DNA of 62,166 bases from Bacteroidetes bacterium GWF2_40_14 (GTDB taxonomy: Bacteria > Bacteroidota > Bacteroidia > Bacteroidales > UBA932), in assembly GCA_001769195.1 (NCBI GenBank), contig MEOK01000028.1, positions 1 to 62,166 of the forward strand, given 5' to 3'. The notes under the pieces were generated by a model, which was not told where the DNA came from, did no database searches, and was given only the letters and a program-made list of their open reading frames with translations. This document shows, in pieces, positions 59,346 through 62,166 of this stretch (its first letter is position 1; the number at the start of each line of letters is the position of its first letter). A program made the translations under genes and the position numbers.

Positions 59346-61493
59346 ATGAAAAAAATCTGCTTATTAATTTTATCTGCTTTAGTGTTTTCTATCAGTCCTG
59401 TAAGGGCAGACGAGGGAATGTGGCTGTTGCCTCTTATTGAAAAACTCAATAGTAAAAAAATGTCTGAACTGGGTCTCAAACTTACTGCTAAGGACATATA
59501 TAATGTAAACAATTCAAGTTTGAAGGATGCCGTTGTACAGTTTGGAGGCGGATGTACAGGAGAAATCGTCTCTAAAGAGGGGCTCTTGCTCACAAATCAC
59601 CACTGCGGATATGGAGCCATTCAAAAACTGAGTACTGTTGAGCATGACTATCTTCAGGATGGATACTGGGCAATGAACCGTCAGCAGGAACTTCCTTCGG
59701 CCGGCTTGTCTGTTACATTTCTGGAGAGCTTCCGGGAGGTTACAAATGAGGTTGTCGGTGCTATCGAAGGTGCAGCAACACCTGCCGACAAACAAAAGGC
59801 ATTTGAAGCCATAATTAAGGATCTGACATCAAAAGCAGTTGGAGACAATAAATATCTGCAGGCAAAAGTAACATCTATGTATGGCGAGAATGCATACTAT
59901 CTGATAGTCAGCAAGACTTACACCGACATCCGTTTTGTGGGCGCTCCCCCTTCATCAATCGGTAAGTTTGGCGCAGACACAGACAACTGGATGTGGCCAC
60001 GTCATACCGGAGACTTCTCAATGTTCAGGGTTTACGCCGACAAAAACAACAATCCGGCTCCTTATTCACCGGATAACCAGCCATATGTTCCTAAGAAATC
60101 GCTGACTATCTCTCTTAAAGGAGTTGAACAGAACGATTTTGCAATGATTCTGGGTTATCCCGGCCGCACAAGTCGTTTCATGACCTCTTCTGAGGTGAAG
60201 CAGACAAGCGATGTTTCAAATGCCATCACCATCTATGCCCGTGGTATCCGTCAGGATGTGCTGATGGAAGACATGCTTGCCGACCCTAAGGTCAGGCTCC
60301 AATATGCCAGCAAATACTCTGGTTCTTCAAATTTCTGGAAAAAAGCCATAGGGATGAACGAGACGTTTAAAAAGCTGAACGTTCAGGAACGCAGGGCACA
60401 GGAGGAGAAAGAGTTTACTGCATGGGTGAATGCAGATCCTAACCGTGTTGCAAAATACGGAACCGCTCTTGGCAATATAAATAAGGCAATCGCAGACCGC
60501 GAGGAGGCACTTTATCTTTATAAATATCTTACAGAAACACTTGCCAACATAGAGATTGCCTCTGTTGCAAATCATTATATAGGTGTAGTTGAAGCATTTA
60601 ACAAGGGAGACAACGCAGCAGCACTTGGTATGGCTAAGTCTCTTGAGGGAAGGATAGACAACTTCTTCATAAACTACTCTGCCGGAACCGACAGAAAGGT
60701 GGCAAAGGCTCTCATTAAAGTATTCCAGGACAAAGTAAAGAAAAGTGACCTTCCTTCTTTCTACAGTATCATTTACAATGACTACTCAGGGAACATTGAT
60801 GCTTATGTGGACAATCTGTTCGACAAATCTGTTTTTACTTCTAAGGAGAAAATTGTTGCGGCTCTTACTGCCGGTAAGGATGCTATTGCAAACGATCCTG
60901 CCCTGGCTCTTGGAAAAAGCATCTTTGACATGATGCCTAAACTGCAGGCAGCTCTTGCAAAATATAATGGGTTGTATGCAAAAGGGAACAAAGATTATAT
61001 TGCCGGCCAGCTTGAGATGAAGAAAGGAATGGCAATGTATCCCGATGCAAATTCAACAATGCGTCTGAGCTATGGCAAAATTCTGAATTACTCTCCTAAG
61101 GATGCCATCCTTTATGAACACATTACAACTCTAAACGGAGTTATGGAGAAAGAGGATCCAAACAATTGGGAATTTGTAGTTCCTGCCAGACTTAAAGAGT
61201 TGTACAAAGCAAAGGATTATGGTATGTATGCAATGAAAAACGGCGAACTGCCAGTAGCTTTCCTCAGCAATAACGACATCACCGGCGGTAACTCCGGCAG
61301 CCCCGTTCTGAATGCCAAAGGAGAACTTCTCGGAATTGCATTTGACGGCAACTGGGAGGCAATGAGCGGAGACATTATTTTCGAGCCTACTCTCCAAAGA
61401 ACCATCAGTGTAGACATCCGCTACGTCCTCTTCATTATGGATAAGTTCGGTGGTGCAGGGTATCTGCTTAAAGAGATGAATATCGCCAAATAG
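59346..61493 (+). CDS. S46 dipeptidyl-peptidase, DPP7 type
   Basis: A 715-residue exported serine peptidase that removes dipeptides from the N-terminus of oligopeptides in the periplasm, important for amino-acid-fermenting Bacteroidales. Signal peptide KKICLLILSALVFSISPVRA. Catalytic His in TNHHCGYG (85-86), Asp in the DTDNWMWPRHTGDF region, Ser650 in GGNSGSP. The specificity residue in FDGNWE is Gly668: DPP7 has Gly (hydrophobic/aliphatic P1) and DPP11 has Arg (acidic P1), so this is DPP7-like. Its TAG stop is the first three bases of palindromic copy D. Confidence 0.92.
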   Translation: MKKICLLILSALVFSISPVRADEGMWLLPLIEKLNSKKMSELGLKLTAKDIYNVNNSSLKDAVVQFGGGCTGEIVSKEGLLLTNHHCGYGAIQKLSTVEHDYLQDGYWAMNRQQELPSAGLSVTFLESFREVTNEVVGAIEGAATPADKQKAFEAIIKDLTSKAVGDNKYLQAKVTSMYGENAYYLIVSKTYTDIRFVGAPPSSIGKFGADTDNWMWPRHTGDFSMFRVYADKNNNPAPYSPDNQPYVPKKSLTISLKGVEQNDFAMILGYPGRTSRFMTSSEVKQTSDVSNAITIYARGIRQDVLMEDMLADPKVRLQYASKYSGSSNFWKKAIGMNETFKKLNVQERRAQEEKEFTAWVNADPNRVAKYGTALGNINKAIADREEALYLYKYLTETLANIEIASVANHYIGVVEAFNKGDNAAALGMAKSLEGRIDNFFINYSAGTDRKVAKALIKVFQDKVKKSDLPSFYSIIYNDYSGNIDAYVDNLFDKSVFTSKEKIVAALTAGKDAIANDPALALGKSIFDMMPKLQAALAKYNGLYAKGNKDYIAGQLEMKKGMAMYPDANSTMRLSYGKILNYSPKDAILYEHITTLNGVMEKEDPNNWEFVVPARLKELYKAKDYGMYAMKNGELPVAFLSNNDITGGNSGSPVLNAKGELLGIAFDGNWEAMSGDIIFEPTLQRTISVDIRYVLFIMDKFGGAGYLLKEMNIAK

Positions 61494-61760
61494 GGTATAC
61501 GGGGACATATACAGTGTGCCTGTTTAACTAGCAAGTAAGGGATTTTGAGATGCGTATCCCGGCTTTACCCATTTAACGTTCATTCCACTAAAAAACAGAG
61601 GCAGAAACCAAGATTGTGCTTATGCATATAGCTACAGGTTTCTGCTTCCTGTTTTTCATACGCTTCATTCACTGAGTGGGTGCCCAAAGCCTCCTGATAA
61701 GCATCGAAAAATCCCTTACTTCTCATATTTGGGTACACTGTATACGTCCCTGTGTACCTA
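61491..61760 (-). repeat. Palindromic element family, copy D
   Basis: Ends TAGGGTATACGGGGACATA (61491-61509) and, inverted, TAGGTACACAGGGACGTATA (ending at 61760). Inner arms pair 61549-61571 (GATGCGTATCCCGGCTTTACCCA) with 61677-61705, leaving the GGGC bulge on one side. GGCTTT pairs with AAAGCC where copy C has GGATTT/AAATCC. Core stem: CAGAGGCAGAAACC (61595-61608) with GGTTTCTGCTTCCTG (61638-61652) flanked by A- and T-runs. A 74-codon frame on the minus strand (61580-61804) is made of this repeat and is not called a gene. Confidence 0.9.
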
Positions 61761-61865
61761 AGCTGATAAGGTCTTACCGGTGTATGATCCTCAATTATGA
61801 ACATTCCCTACCTTAACGATAACATTGGAACTCCTGAAATTCAGCAATAGTTGTCAAGTCTTTAG

Positions 61866-61912
61866 GTAGAGGGTAAAGCCGGGACACGTATCGGAAAATC
61901 CCGCACCTTACC
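61866..61912 (+). repeat. Partial palindromic element (copy E, right arm only)
   Basis: The stretch GAGGGTAAAGCCGGGACACG followed by TATCGGAAAATCCCGCACCTTACC matches the right inner and outer arm of copy C (44811-44852) and is close to A (241-261). The left half, core hairpin and terminal repeat are missing. It lies about 105 bp after copy D. Confidence 0.8.
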
Positions 61913-61921
61913 TTAAAAACA

Positions 61922-61998
61922 ACTCCGGCGTTGTCTGATAATCATTAACCTAAAACTTACTTTATAAACCTAGTACTATAGATCAGACAACGCGGAGT
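61922..61998. repeat. 18-bp inverted repeat with 42-bp spacer
   Basis: ACTCCGGCGTTGTCTGAT (61922-61939) pairs with ATCAGACAACGCGGAGT (61982-61998) except for one unpaired G. It does not resemble the palindromic element family. It could be the paired ends of a removed insertion or a regulatory hairpin near the 3' end of the DsbD-like gene. Apart from copies D and E, the rest of 61494-62033 shows no gene. Confidence 0.75.
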
Positions 61999-62033
61999 AT
62001 TACAATCAGGTAAGATAATTGTTTGCTTTTTAC

Positions 62034-62166
62034 CTACTTAATCTTTACCTCTATGAGCAGATTCTCTTCTACCGGAGGAAGGCAAAAAACTGAATTACAG
62101 CTTTGATAACGTAGCTTTGCTTTTATTTTATATAACCCAGACTTCGTTTCCGGTTGTACTTTAAAT
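62034..62166 (-). CDS. C-terminal end of a DsbD N-domain-like (thiol:disulfide interchange) protein, cut by the window edge
   Basis: The minus-strand frame that ends with TAG at 62034-62036 reads SGLYKIKAKLRYQSCNSVFC, then LPPVEENLLIEVKIK. The block LRYQSCNSVFCLPP matches the redox-like Cys-x4-Cys-x-PP loop of the DsbD N-terminal domain (usually YQACNDxxCLPP). Only the last 43 residues are visible. It may be a stand-alone periplasmic DsbD-alpha-like domain, as the protein stops right after this domain and does not continue into membrane helices. Confidence 0.65.
   Translation of the reverse strand, partial: FKVQPETKSGLYKIKAKLRYQSCNSVFCLPPVEENLLIEVKIK

Noticed and set aside
61580-61804. 74-codon minus-strand frame in copy D
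   Set aside because: It is made almost wholly of the palindromic repeat; the other copies do not keep an equivalent frame, so it is unlikely to be a gene.

Overview
The window is a 62 kb, AT-rich stretch that reads as a chromosomal segment of an anaerobic or microaerophilic Bacteroidota, most likely Bacteroidales. The evidence is that many intergenic regions carry the Bacteroidota -7 promoter box TAnnTTTG and not a sigma70 -10 box. In addition the gene content is typical of the phylum: gldH next to ricT, DUF4403, an S46 dipeptidyl-peptidase, tandem MG2/TonB-plug outer-membrane proteins, split transketolase, a PspC/PadR module, LptE, and an EF-G2-like factor. Species cannot be fixed from sequence reading alone. 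No tRNA, rRNA, CRISPR array, intact insertion sequence or phage was seen.

Layout. 0.3-7.2 kb: gph and a PagL-like outer-membrane protein; an antiporter/DUF4403/frr/pyrH block on the minus strand; a lone sdhC. 7.2-16 kb: hemW plus a coiled-coil membrane protein, then a compact six-gene minus-strand operon (TPR protein, U32 peptidase, holB, ricT, gldH, trmB). 16-22 kb: M16 peptidase and DUF3109, then a trxA/beta-barrel/LOG/prenyl synthase operon. 22.7-30.4 kb: sdaA and a tetR-tolC-mfp-RND efflux operon that ends in a small PII-like gene. 30.5-37.1 kb: kbl, the PspC-PadR-PspC module, and an operon of a sigma54-type activator, lptE, a TPR-like protein and secG. 37.1-44.5 kb: kdsB, a TPR lipoprotein and two tandem MG2/plug paralogues. 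44.9-50.1 kb: lepA, split transketolase and an ECF sigma/TM protein/Spy-like envelope-stress trio. 50.1-51.8 kb: a small accessory patch (Fic gene remnant, three operator-like repeats at exact 32 bp spacing, a DUF4143 ATPase). 51.8-62.2 kb: trmN6, lolD-like ABC ATPase, EF-G2-like factor, two regulators, rnhB, a second ECF sigma/anti-sigma pair with glycerate kinase, a DPP7-type S46 peptidase, and at the right edge the 3' end of a DsbD-like gene.

The most unusual content lies between the genes. A family of nested palindromes (about 260-460 bp when complete) occupies at least four loci: 1-261, 22198-22658, 44546-44889 and 61491-61760. Partial copies lie at 39606-39640 and 61866-61912. Complete members share terminal inverted repeats near GGTACAYGGGGACG, two asymmetric inner arms with a constant 4-nt GGGC bulge, and a central A-rich/T-rich hairpin whose stem sequence differs from copy to copy while pairing is kept. 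Several stems show compensatory base changes between copies, which is direct evidence for a conserved fold. Four element ends start at, or within a few bases of, the stop codon of a neighbouring gene, and a fifth is directly beside one. I do not recognise this family as a described element; it is my main candidate for an undescribed system.

Other points of interest are the PII-like gene in the drug-efflux operon, an EF-G paralogue whose switch I, G3 histidine and G4 lysine are all replaced, an sdhC without sdhAB, a PagL-like domain that lacks the expected catalytic glutamate, and a recurrent TAnnTTTG-N5/6-ATG arrangement that predicts leaderless mRNAs.
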